A DNA stretch of 46,571 nucleotides, from positions 1 to 46,571 of the forward strand of contig CAKTDC010000026.1 in the NCBI GenBank assembly GCA_934541015.1, in the 5' to 3' direction. Positions 32,814 to 40,410 of the stretch are shown piece by piece; positions within the stretch are counted from its first letter, which is position 1, and each line of letters opens with the position of its first letter. The stretch is from an uncultured Luteimonas sp. GTDB taxonomy: Bacteria > Pseudomonadota > Gammaproteobacteria > Xanthomonadales > Xanthomonadaceae. Both the position numbers and the translations under genes were made by a program. Below the pieces are notes generated by a model, which was given only the letters and a program-made list of their open reading frames with translations, searched no databases and was not told the DNA's origin.

Positions 32814-33248
32814 CCTTAAAATGGGATCCTCTCCCAAGTGCGGGGGAATCGTCAAAAGCAGAGCTGGATCCCGGCTTGCGGACAGCGGGTCGTCCCGGGC
32901 CGGGGATTGCTCCCCGGCTCGGTCCCCATCTATGGCTGACTCGCCGCCGCAGCGCATCCATGCGCTGCTTTCCGCAATTCCCAGCCCCGGGACGCCCCAT
33001 CGATCCGTCATCGACGCAGCCTCGTTCCTGGAGCAAGGTCTGCGTCACCGAAGCGTCGAACCGGACGTGCAGTGAGCCGCGTCCTGGCGGCCAGGGATCG
33101 CGGCCAAGCAAAAAATGGATGTTTTGCGCGCGAGTCAGCCCATGGACGGGCTGACCGAGCGAAGAGCGACCCCATCCGCCAGGGCGCGGCGTCCTTCCGA
33201 AGTCGGAAGTGAATGCGACCCCCTCACTTGGGAGGAGATCCTTAAAAT
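32814..33248. repeat. Dispersed inverted-repeat element, copy C (long form)
   Basis: Ends are inverted copies: left CTCTCCCAAGTGCGGGGG, and right, on the complement, CTCCTCCCAAGTGAGGGGG, with TTAAAATGG at both outer limits. The interior includes CTGACCGAGCGAAGAGCGAC, as in copy A, plus about 250 bp not seen in the other copies. Short frames inside are not convincing genes. It lies between the broken glycosyltransferase gene and glmU. Confidence 0.7.
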
Positions 33249-33277
33249 GGCCGCCGGAACAGCCCGTGAGACACATC

Positions 33278-34663
33278 ATGCCCGAACAAGACCGTATCCC
33301 GAACGAGCTGCACGTCGTCATCCTCGCCGCCGGCGAAGGCAAGCGCATGAAATCGGCCCTGCCCAAGGTGCTGCAGAAGATTGCGGGGCGGCCGATGCTG
33401 GCGCACGTGATCGCGACCGCGCGCACACTGCAGCCGGCCGGCATCCACGTGGTGCACGGGCACGGCGGCGACCAGGTGCAGGCGGCCTTCGCCGACCAGC
33501 CGGACCTGGCCTGGGTCGAGCAGGCCGAGCGCCTCGGGACCGGGCATGCGGTGCTGCAGGCGATGCCCGGCGTTCCCGACGAATCGCGGGTGCTGGTGAT
33601 GTACGGCGACGCGCCGCTGTTCACCACCGCGACGCTGCGCCGGCTGCTCGCGGTCGAAGGCAGGCTGACGCTGCTCGCCGCCGAGCTCGACGATCCCACC
33701 GGCTACGGCCGCGTCGTGCGCGACGCCCAGGGCCACGTCGCCGCGGTGGTCGAACAGAAGGACGCCAGCGCCGAGCAGCGCGCGATCCGACTGGTCAACA
33801 CCGGCCTGCTCGCCGCCGACGCCACCGCGCTCAAGGGCTGGCTGTCGCGCCTGTCCAACGACAACGCGCAGGGCGAGTACTACCTGACCGACGTGGCCGG
33901 CATGGCCGCCGGCGACTTCACCGCCGCCGAGATCGTGGTGGTGGACGATCCGCGCGAAACCGAGGGCGCCAACGATCCCTGGCAGCTCGCCCGCCTGGAG
34001 CGGGAGTTCCAGCGCCGCGCGGTGCATGCGCTGTGCCTGCAGGGCGCGCGCGTTGCCGATCCGGCGCGGGTCGACATCCGCGGCGAGGTGATCGTGGGCT
34101 CCGACGTGGAGATCGATGTCGATGTGGTGTTCGAGGGGCGGGTCGAACTTGGCGACGGCGTGCGCATCGGGCCGTTCACGCGGCTGCGGGACGTGTTCCT
34201 CGGCGCCGGCACCGAGGTGCGCGCGCACTGCGACCTCGAAGGCGCGCGCGCGGAAGGCGCGGTGCAGATCGGACCGTTCGCGAGGCTGCGCCCGGGAACG
34301 GTGCTGGCCGACGGCGCGCGCATCGGCAACTTCGTCGAAACCAAGAACACCACCCTCGGCGTCGGCAGTAAGGCCAACCACCTGACATACCTGGGCGACG
34401 CCGAGATCGGCGCCGGGGCCAATATCGGCGCCGGCACGATCACCTGCAACTACGACGGCGTGAACAAGGCCAGGACGGTGGTCGCCGACGGCGCCTTCAT
34501 CGGCTCGAACTCCTCGCTGGTCGCGCCGGTGACCATCGGCCGCGACGCGACCATCGGCGCCGGATCGGTGATCGGCGTGGATGCGCCGGCAGGCAAGCTC
34601 ACGATCGCACGGGCGCGCCAGATCAGCGTGGAGGGCTGGCAGCGGCCGGAGAAGAAGAAGTGA
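33278..34663 (+). CDS. glmU: Bifunctional UDP-GlcNAc pyrophosphorylase/glucosamine-1-P acetyltransferase
   Basis: 461 residues. The N-terminal uridyltransferase domain has [17 protein letters not shown] and the GTGHA block; the C-terminal left-handed beta-helix has repeated hexapeptides ([10 protein letters not shown]) and the acetyltransferase site [12 protein letters not shown] and TITCNYDG. It makes UDP-GlcNAc for peptidoglycan and LPS. ATG 33278 is preferred; a frame extending to 33209 would begin inside the repeat element. In many relatives glmU directly follows atpC; here 3.1 kb separates them. Confidence 0.95.
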   Translation: MPEQDRIPNELHVVILAAGEGKRMKSALPKVLQKIAGRPMLAHVIATARTLQPAGIHVVHGHGGDQVQAAFADQPDLAWVEQAERLGTGHAVLQAMPGVPDESRVLVMYGDAPLFTTATLRRLLAVEGRLTLLAAELDDPTGYGRVVRDAQGHVAAVVEQKDASAEQRAIRLVNTGLLAADATALKGWLSRLSNDNAQGEYYLTDVAGMAAGDFTAAEIVVVDDPRETEGANDPWQLARLEREFQRRAVHALCLQGARVADPARVDIRGEVIVGSDVEIDVDVVFEGRVELGDGVRIGPFTRLRDVFLGAGTEVRAHCDLEGARAEGAVQIGPFARLRPGTVLADGARIGNFVETKNTTLGVGSKANHLTYLGDAEIGAGANIGAGTITCNYDGVNKARTVVADGAFIGSNSSLVAPVTIGRDATIGAGSVIGVDAPAGKLTIARARQISVEGWQRPEKKK

Positions 34664-35451
34664 GATCCGCGGCGGGTGTGGTTTCGGGGCGCCGGGCCAG
34701 GCCCCTGCGCCATGCCGCGCTGGGCGCCGTGCTGGCGCTGGCGGGCCTGCTGCTTGCGCTGCCGGCGGCGTGGGCGCAGGCACCATGGCCTGCGCAGGCG
34801 CCCGGGCAGTGGGGGCTGGCCATCGTTGATGTGGAGACGACGGGGCTGGATCCGGCGTTCCACGAAATGATCGATATCGGCGCCATCTATACCGACCTGG
34901 ATGGCAATGAACTGGGCCGGTTCTTCGTCCGGATCCAGCCTCCGCATCCGCAGCGCGCCGAGCCGGGCGCGGTCGCGGTCAATGGCTATTCGCCGACGCG
35001 CTGGCGCGAGCTGGGCGCGGTCGACGAGGGTGAAGCGGTTGTTGCTTTCCTCGATTTCCATGCCCGCGTCGGTGCGGGCCGCCGCTTCGTGTTCACCGCC
35101 TACAACGCCCAGTTCGACCGCGGCTTCGTCGATGCGCTGCTCAACCGCCACGGTCGCGACTTCGATGACTTCTACACCTATTTCCTGCTCGACATCCCGT
35201 CGATGGCCTGGGGCCTGGGTATCACCGACCTGGCCAATGCGCGTGTGGCCGAGCAACTCGGGCTCGAAGCGGAAACCAGTGACCCGCTGCGCCACACCGG
35301 CGCCACCGGCGCGGACTGGAACCTGCAGATCTATCGCGCCCTGCGCCAGCGGCGGCTGGGGCGGCGACGCTTTCGCTCCCGTAGGCCTTTGCCTTCGGAG
35401 GGACGTCGGGCCCTGCCGGCCGGGGATTGCTGCTCGGCTTGGTCAGCCTGA
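34660..35451 (+). CDS. DEDDh 3'-5' exonuclease-like protein with a signal peptide
   Basis: 263 residues. Residues 1-39 look like a signal peptide: basic start, [14 protein letters not shown], and AWA-QA cleavage. The exonuclease fold follows with [10 protein letters not shown] (D57, E59), [16 protein letters not shown] (second Asp) and [10 protein letters not shown] (His and Asp), so all DEDDh positions seem present. The family trims DNA or RNA in the cytoplasm, so export would be unusual. The GTG start overlaps the glmU stop (GTGA). The last 30 or so residues (from [10 protein letters not shown]) are encoded by a fragment of the dispersed repeat, so the natural C-terminus has probably been replaced. 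Confidence 0.75.
   Translation: MRSAAGVVSGRRARPLRHAALGAVLALAGLLLALPAAWAQAPWPAQAPGQWGLAIVDVETTGLDPAFHEMIDIGAIYTDLDGNELGRFFVRIQPPHPQRAEPGAVAVNGYSPTRWRELGAVDEGEAVVAFLDFHARVGAGRRFVFTAYNAQFDRGFVDALLNRHGRDFDDFYTYFLLDIPSMAWGLGITDLANARVAEQLGLEAETSDPLRHTGATGADWNLQIYRALRQRRLGRRRFRSRRPLPSEGRRALPAGDCCSAWSA
35366..35450. repeat. Dispersed element fragment, copy D
   Basis: About 85 bp resembling the interior of copies A-C: GGACGTCGGGCCCTGCCGG and GGGGATTGCTGCTCGGCTTGGTCAG. No terminal repeats remain. It overlaps the 3' end of the exonuclease gene and supplies its stop codon region. Confidence 0.55.
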
Positions 35452-35600
35452 TCCGACCTTGATCGGTGTATTGCGCCGGCCACCGTCGCCGGTAGAACCC
35501 CCGCCTTCGCGGGCACAGGCTCCGGCGCGAACGCGGATCGTCGCCGACTTGCGCATGATGCGCGTAGCGCCGCGCATGTCGGTCGTTTCCCCGGGTGCCT

Positions 35601-35860
35601 TTCAGACCGGGAGCACGACCGACACACACAGCCCGCCGCCGCTGCGGTTGAGCAGGGCGATGCGGCCGCCGTGGGCTTCGGCGATCTCGCGCGCCAGTGC
35701 CAGGCCCAGGCCGGTGCCACGGTCGAACGGGTCGATCCGTCAGTCTTCGGCACCTCGGAGCATCGTCAGATAACCGTGCTCGACGCGGCGCAGGACTCGT
35801 GCACGATCTTGAGCAACTTGATAAGCGACTGTCGATCCGTGTCGTCGTAGCGGAACGTGC
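35601..35860 (-). pseudogene. Remnant of the 3' end of a sensor kinase gene; left boundary of the CRISPR locus
   Basis: Positions 35601-35718 are about 97% identical (four mismatches seen) to 43806-43923, the last codons and stop of the intact kinase gene, in the same orientation. On the minus strand it reads FDRGTGLGLALAREIAEAHG, then GLCVSVVLPV and stop. Further in, 35790-35820 on the minus strand reads KLLKIVHES, a degenerate match to LLKNAHES of the kinase. The intervening part is deleted or diverged. No functional protein can be made. Confidence 0.75.
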
Positions 35861-36032
35861 GCTGCACTTGCGGGTTAGGTGACATCCATCGAGCCAATTC
35901 GGACCAGGGATGAACTGATGGGGGTCAACAAATGCGTCGTATCCGACGGCGTCTTGCTCATTCACTACACGCCGCGCGAAGCGGGCCGATTTTTTGTGGG
36001 CAGGGCAGCCCCTGTCCACAAAAAATTGTGGT
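35861..36032 (+). promoter_or_regulatory. Putative leader-side flank of the CRISPR array
   Basis: About 170 bp of A/T-richer DNA before the first repeat in the direction in which crRNAs are read. No gene is supported. It ends in a near-perfect 17-bp inverted repeat (listed separately). Leader identity is inferred from crRNA orientation; I cannot see spacer acquisition polarity. Confidence 0.4.
35989..36026. repeat. Near-perfect palindrome 6 bp from the first CRISPR repeat
   Basis: ATTTTTTGTGGGCAGGG pairs with CCCTGTCCACAAAAAAT around a CAGC loop: 17 pairs with a single G-T wobble. Because it has T's before and A's after the stem on both strands it is not a standard terminator; it may be a protein-binding or recombination site. 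Confidence 0.7.
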
Positions 36033-38279
36033 GTTCCGGCTAGAGCGCAATTCCTGATCTGCTACGCTCCCGACAGTCGGTAACGATACCGCGCAGCATG
36101 TTCCGGCTAGAGCGCAATTCCTGATCTGCTACGCTCCTGTGCGCCGATCATGTCGGAAACCGGTTGGTTCCGGCTAGAGCGCAATTCCTGATCTGCTACG
36201 CTCGCGCGCGCACCCGGTTGTTGTCCCACACCGGTTCCGGCTAGAGCGCAATTCCTGATCTGCTACGCTCATCACCTGTGTCGATTTCGCCGTCGTGCAG
36301 GTTCCGGCTAGAGCGCAATTCCTGATCTGCTACGCTCATGGTCTGCTCGCGGGCGACGGCGACGATAGTTCCGGCTAGAGCGCAATTCCTGATCTGCTAC
36401 GCTCGCGGGCGGTGGAGCTGGCGGGGCTGCGCGGGTTCCGGCTAGAGCGCAATTCCTGATCTGCTACGCTCGCTTAGCGCTCATCGCTGCGCCTCGCCGT
36501 AGTTCCGGCTAGAGCGCAATTCCTGATCTGCTACGCTCCAATGGCTCGCTTCGCTGAAAGGCGAGAAAGTTCCGGCTAGAGCGCAATTCCTGATCTGCTA
36601 CGCTCGTGCGCGGCCTGCTGGTCGTAGAGGTAGCGGTTCCGGCTAGAGCGCAATTCCTGATCTGCTACGCTCGCATCATCCACCGCGGCCTCGAGTGAGT
36701 CGGTTCCGGCTAGAGCGCAATTCCTGATCTGCTACGCTCCGGCCGGTGGTGGCGCAGTGCAATCCGATGGTTCCGGCTAGAGCGCAATTCCTGATCTGCT
36801 ACGCTCGCTCTTCGTGTGGTTGTAGTCGCAGCACCGGTTCCGGCTAGAGCGCAATTCCTGATCTGCTACGCTCGGCCAGCACCGTCGGTGCGAACAGGAA
36901 CAGGTTCCGGCTAGAGCGCAATTCCTGATCTGCTACGCTCCGCAAGAACCACGACCAGCACGCCGAGGAGGTTCCGGCTAGAGCGCAATTCCTGATCTGC
37001 TACGCTCCTGCATTTCAGCGGCATAGCCGATCGCATGGTTCCGGCTAGAGCGCAATTCCTGATCTGCTACGCTCGTCGCTGTTCTCGGTCTCGCCCACGC
37101 GGCGGTTCCGGCTAGAGCGCAATTCCTGATCTGCTACGCTCTACAGAAATTGTTAGGGCGCAGCGCCCTGGGTTCCGGCTAGAGCGCAATTCCTGATCTG
37201 CTACGCTCGCGGCCGCTACGGCGCCAACAACCCGTACCGTTCCGGCTAGAGCGCAATTCCTGATCTGCTACGCTCGATGTCCACCTGCGGGTCGCACAGC
37301 AGCGGGTTCCGGCTAGAGCGCAATTCCTGATCTGCTACGCTCATGAGGCCCGCATGGAGGACCGAGCTGTTGTTCCGGCTAGAGCGCAATTCCTGATCTG
37401 CTACGCTCCAGAAGGACTGGGCCACGAACCTGGGCAAGGTTCCGGCTAGAGCGCAATTCCTGATCTGCTACGCTCCAATGCGGCGCCGGTAATGGGCGCG
37501 GCATAGTTCCGGCTAGAGCGCAATTCCTGATCTGCTACGCTCCTCCGGGCGGCTCTCCGGTCCGACCCACCGGTTCCGGCTAGAGCGCAATTCCTGATCT
37601 GCTACGCTCGCGGCGTTGATCCTGTCGGGCGAGGCGACGGTTCCGGCTAGAGCGCAATTCCTGATCTGCTACGCTCGCGCCACGTACCGCGCCCATGCAC
37701 ACCTGTGTTCCGGCTAGAGCGCAATTCCTGATCTGCTACGCTCATCCCCGCCGCGCTGCTCGGCGTCGCCCCGGTTCCGGCTAGAGCGCAATTCCTGATC
37801 TGCTACGCTCTTACACCAAGGCCACCAAGCAGCGGCCCTAGTTTCGGCTAGAGCGCAATTCCTGATCTGCTACGCTCTCGTGCACGAGCGTGTCGGTGAC
37901 ACTGTCGGTTCCGGCTAGAGCGCAATTCCTGATCTGCTACGCTCATCGAACACCAGCAGCTCATCCCCGACAAGGTTCCGGCTAGAGCGCAATTCCTGAT
38001 CTGCTACGCTCCTCGGAGAAGAACATTTCCGTCTCGGTGCGGTTCCGGCTAGAGCGCAATTCCTGATCTGCTACGCTCCCGGCTGGCAGGCAGTCATCCC
38101 CGATGCATGTTCCGGCTAGAGCGCAATTCCTGATCTGCTACGCTCATTAGCCGCACAACGCTGCAGGCCCGCAAGGTTCCGGCTAGAGCGCAATTCCTGA
38201 TCTGCTACGCTCGGGATGGCGCCGGTGGAGGCGTGGACCGTGGTTCCGGCTAGAGCGCAATTCCTGATCTGCTACGCTC
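36033..38279 (+). CRISPR. Type II-C CRISPR array, 34 repeats and 33 spacers
   Basis: Repeats are 37 nt, starting GTTCCGGCTAGAGCGC and ending GATCTGCTACGCTC; first at 36033-36069, last at 38243-38279. Spacers are 30 nt (period 67), except the one at 37343-37371, which is 29 nt. All repeats appear identical except the one at 37841, which begins GTTTCGG. The tracrRNA anti-repeat at 43567-43585 is complementary to AGAGCGCAATTCCTGATCT, so crRNAs are read from the plus strand, against the cas genes. The repeat end TGCTACGCT resembles an extended -10 box, like the promoter-bearing repeats of Neisseria and Campylobacter II-C systems. No two spacers look alike. Confidence 0.97.
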
Positions 38280-38288
38280 CGTAGCACC

Positions 38289-38316
38289 AAAAGCCACTGA
38301 TTTCAGTGGCTTTTTT
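38289..38316. terminator. Bidirectional terminator between the array and cas2
   Basis: AAAAGCCACTGA and TCAGTGGCTTTTTT form an 8-bp GC-containing stem (38293-38300 with 38303-38310) extended by A/T tracts. A T-run follows on both strands, so it can end both the array transcript from the left and the cas operon from the right. Confidence 0.85.
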
Positions 38317-38351
38317 GGGTGCGGAACGATCGTAGAAAAAACGCATACAAG

Positions 38352-38675
38352 TCAAAAAAGCTGGAACTGTTCCGGATTCTGCAGCTTTTGCCGGCGCTTC
38401 CGGTTCTCGAAGCGGATGATTCCGGCGTATTGCCTGTCGGTGAAGTAAAGCACGTAAACCTTGCCACCTCCGGGGAGCACGGCCTGGACCCGGCGGGTGG
38501 TTGTATCGGCCTGATCTCGTCCTTCAACGAAGCGCAGGTAGACCGAATACTGGCAGCGCTCGAATCCCAGATCCAGCAAATCCTTGCGGAAGCCGTTGGC
38601 CGCCTTGACGGCCTCTTCCGTGTCCACCGGCAAATCGAACATGACCAGCACCCACATCAGTCGATACCCGCTCAA
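38352..38675 (-). CDS. cas2: CRISPR-associated endonuclease Cas2 (type II)
   Basis: About 107 residues from TTG 38675 (LSGYRLMWVLVMFDLPVDT) or 101 from ATG 38657. I favour TTG because the SGYRLMW stretch is conserved in II-C Cas2 proteins, but this is a judgement. The metal-binding aspartate is in MFDLPV; the ferredoxin fold continues with FERCQYSVYLRFVEGR and GGGKVYVLYFTDRQYAGI. Cas2 bridges two Cas1 dimers during spacer capture. It lies 25 bp after cas1 and is the last cas gene; there is no csn2 or cas4. Confidence 0.9.
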   Translation of the reverse strand: MSGYRLMWVLVMFDLPVDTEEAVKAANGFRKDLLDLGFERCQYSVYLRFVEGRDQADTTTRRVQAVLPGGGKVYVLYFTDRQYAGIIRFENRKRRQKLQNPEQFQLF

Positions 38676-38700
38676 GGGCCGGCTGGGAGGGCGCGGGCCT

Positions 38701-39684
38701 TCAGACTTCGTCGTCGTCGGACGGTATCGCTTCGTCCGCGGCATCTTCTTCCCTGCCCTTGGGCATGGCCTTCTGTCCCAGCCAGGCGGAAATGCTTTCT
38801 GCATGATCATACGGCAAGGCCAGGCGCTTGCGCTGTTTCTCGAATACCTGTGCCAGCGAGAGACAGAGCCGCTCAATGGCGACGGAAACCGGACTCAGGC
38901 CTTCTTCGGTGCGGATGCCGCGTGTCATCATCAATCCCAGCTCGCGCTTGTTCGCTGCATCCACCTCGTAACGGCCAAGGTCGGCCAGTTGCCGCACTTG
39001 CGCGTCCACCAGCGGTCGAAACGGCTCCATCAAGTCGTCGACCAATCGCAGGGCATTGCCGTCGTTGGCATGATGCAGGGGCAGGCCGGGAGACAGGCCA
39101 GTGGCCAGAAGGTGCCGCGCGAAGGTTGCGCGCAGCACGGTGTAGCCGTAGTTGAGCAAGGCATTGATGCCGCTACCGTTCTGGTCGCGGCGGAACCCCT
39201 TGCCGAACAACAGGCTCCAGTAACGCCGCGCACCGACCCCCTCCATGTTGCTGGTGTCACCCGACTTCACCTTGGGGATCAGGGTGCGCAACGGTGGTTC
39301 CGGCAATCCGTAGGTGCCAAGCGTCGCAGCTTGCATGCCAAGCTTGCTGCGAACGATCTCCTGCCACAGCCGCTTCTTCGTGGGCAGCGATGCGGCAACT
39401 TGGGCATCCAGCCGAGCGCCCTGTCGATGGTGGTTGTCCACCGCGCAAACGATGCCTACGGGCATGTGGTTTTTGCCGCACAGCACAATGGGGCAGCCGC
39501 GCTCGGCCAGCGCAACCAGCAGGTTGTTGCTGTAGACCAGTCCGTGCGCATTGCAGATCAGTGAGGCTACGTCGTCCAGCGGCACGCGACCTTGTTCGGC
39601 GTTCCTGTGGGACACCACCAGGAATCCGCGTTCCTTGTGCAGGTAGCGCGAATCCCCGGCGATTTCGACAATTCGCCCGATCAT
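38701..39684 (-). CDS. cas1: CRISPR-associated integrase Cas1 (type II)
   Basis: 327 residues. The active-site glutamate lies in SNMEGVGARRYW, the histidine in LPLHHANDGN and the acidic partner in VDDLMEPFRPLVD, as in II-C Cas1. The N-terminal beta domain begins MIGRIVEIAGDSRYL. The tail (about 300-327) is acidic (DEAIPSDDDEV). It inserts new spacers together with Cas2. Its ATG is only 63 bp from the divergent antitoxin gene, so its promoter must overlap that of the toxin-antitoxin pair. Confidence 0.94.
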   Translation of the reverse strand: MIGRIVEIAGDSRYLHKERGFLVVSHRNAEQGRVPLDDVASLICNAHGLVYSNNLLVALAERGCPIVLCGKNHMPVGIVCAVDNHHRQGARLDAQVAASLPTKKRLWQEIVRSKLGMQAATLGTYGLPEPPLRTLIPKVKSGDTSNMEGVGARRYWSLLFGKGFRRDQNGSGINALLNYGYTVLRATFARHLLATGLSPGLPLHHANDGNALRLVDDLMEPFRPLVDAQVRQLADLGRYEVDAANKRELGLMMTRGIRTEEGLSPVSVAIERLCLSLAQVFEKQRKRLALPYDHAESISAWLGQKAMPKGREEDAADEAIPSDDDEV

Positions 39685-39691
39685 GCCGGGA

Positions 39692-39712
39692 GATTGGCAT
39701 AATCAGCCAATC
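39692..39712. promoter_or_regulatory. Palindromic operator in the cas1/antitoxin divergent promoter
   Basis: GATTGGC (39692-39698) and its exact complement GCCAATC (39706-39712) are spaced by 7 bp, a typical binding site for a dimeric ribbon-helix-helix antitoxin. A plus-strand promoter overlaps it: TTGGCA at 39694-39699 and TACATT at 39718-39723, 18 bp apart. Confidence 0.65.
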
Positions 39713-39747
39713 ATTGCTACATTGGATAGGAGTAAAGCCCGGAGATC

Positions 39748-40044
39748 ATGGGAATGCCTACGCGAAACGTGGTTCTGAGTGACCACCAGCACGACTTCGT
39801 CGAGGCGCTGGTGAGGTCGGGTCGTTACCAGAACGCCAGCGAGGTGTTACGCGAAGGCTTGCGTCTGGTCGAAGTGCGCGAGCGCATGGAGGCGGTAAAG
39901 CTCAAGGCGCTGGGACAGGCCGCCAGAAAGGGCTGGGACGACGTTGCCTCCGGGCGCTTTACCGACGTTGCCGACGAGAAGCTCGAAGACTTCATCGGCC
40001 AGATCGGCGTGCGGGCGGCGCAACGGAAGCAGACGACGGCCTGA
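39748..40044 (+). CDS. ParD-like antitoxin
   Basis: 98 residues. The N-terminal ribbon-helix-helix (TRNVVLSDHQHDFVEALV, then GRYQNASEVLREGLRLVE) is the CopG/ParD DNA-binding fold, followed by a charged toxin-binding tail. It should neutralise the toxin encoded next and repress the shared promoter through the palindrome at 39692. ATG 39748 follows CCGGAGATC; ATG 39754 is an alternative. It is encoded on the strand opposite to the cas genes, between cas1 and cas9. Confidence 0.87.
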   Translation: MGMPTRNVVLSDHQHDFVEALVRSGRYQNASEVLREGLRLVEVRERMEAVKLKALGQAARKGWDDVASGRFTDVADEKLEDFIGQIGVRAAQRKQTTA

Positions 40045-40406
40045 TGCATCTTTATCGCCTGTCCACCGCGGCGCAGGCGGACATCTTCGAGATACTGGCT
40101 TGGTCGCATGAAAGTTTCGGCGAGCAGGCGCGACTGCGTTACGAGACCCTGATAGTCGCCGCGCTGCGCGATGTTGCCGAGCATCCGGGCAGGCCCGGTA
40201 GCATTGAGCGTCCAGAACTGGGCGCGGGGTCGCGGTCGTGGCATCTGGCGCTGAGTCGCGAACGCGCCCGTACGTTGGCCGGAATGGTCAGGCATCCGCG
40301 CCACTTCCTGGTTTATCGCGTAGAGCCGGATATCGTGGCAATTGGTCGTGTGCTGCACGATGCAATGGAGCTGGCGCTACACGTAGATAAGGCTGCCTGG
40401 GAATAG
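40044..40406 (+). CDS. ParE/RelE-family toxin
   Basis: 120 residues, slightly longer than the usual 95-100. Family features: YRLSTAAQADIFEILAWSHESFG at the N-terminus, the middle helix ALRDVAEHPGRPGS, and the C-terminal strands FLVYRVEPDIVAIGRVLHD. ParE toxins inhibit gyrase; RelE relatives cut mRNA; sequence alone does not settle which. The ATG shares one base with the antitoxin stop, so they are coupled. It ends 4 bp from the end of cas9 (convergent). Confidence 0.87.
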   Translation: MHLYRLSTAAQADIFEILAWSHESFGEQARLRYETLIVAALRDVAEHPGRPGSIERPELGAGSRSWHLALSRERARTLAGMVRHPRHFLVYRVEPDIVAIGRVLHDAMELALHVDKAAWE

Positions 40407-40410
40407 TGGG

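Noticed and set aside
32930..33180. Small frames inside the long dispersed element
   Set aside because: They are not conserved between copies and have no motifs or ribosome-binding sites.
35880..36019. Minus-strand frame with VVNEQDAVGYDAFVDPHQF before the array
   Set aside because: It has a non-random look and may be a gene scrap, but no start, family or length supports a gene.
37246..37437. Short frame inside the CRISPR array with repeated peptide VADQELRSSRN
   Set aside because: The periodic peptide is a translation of CRISPR repeats, not a gene.
38317..38701. A fourth cas gene (csn2 or cas4) beside cas2
   Set aside because: Only cas2 fits the space up to cas1 and the terminator lies right after it; absence of both supports type II-C.
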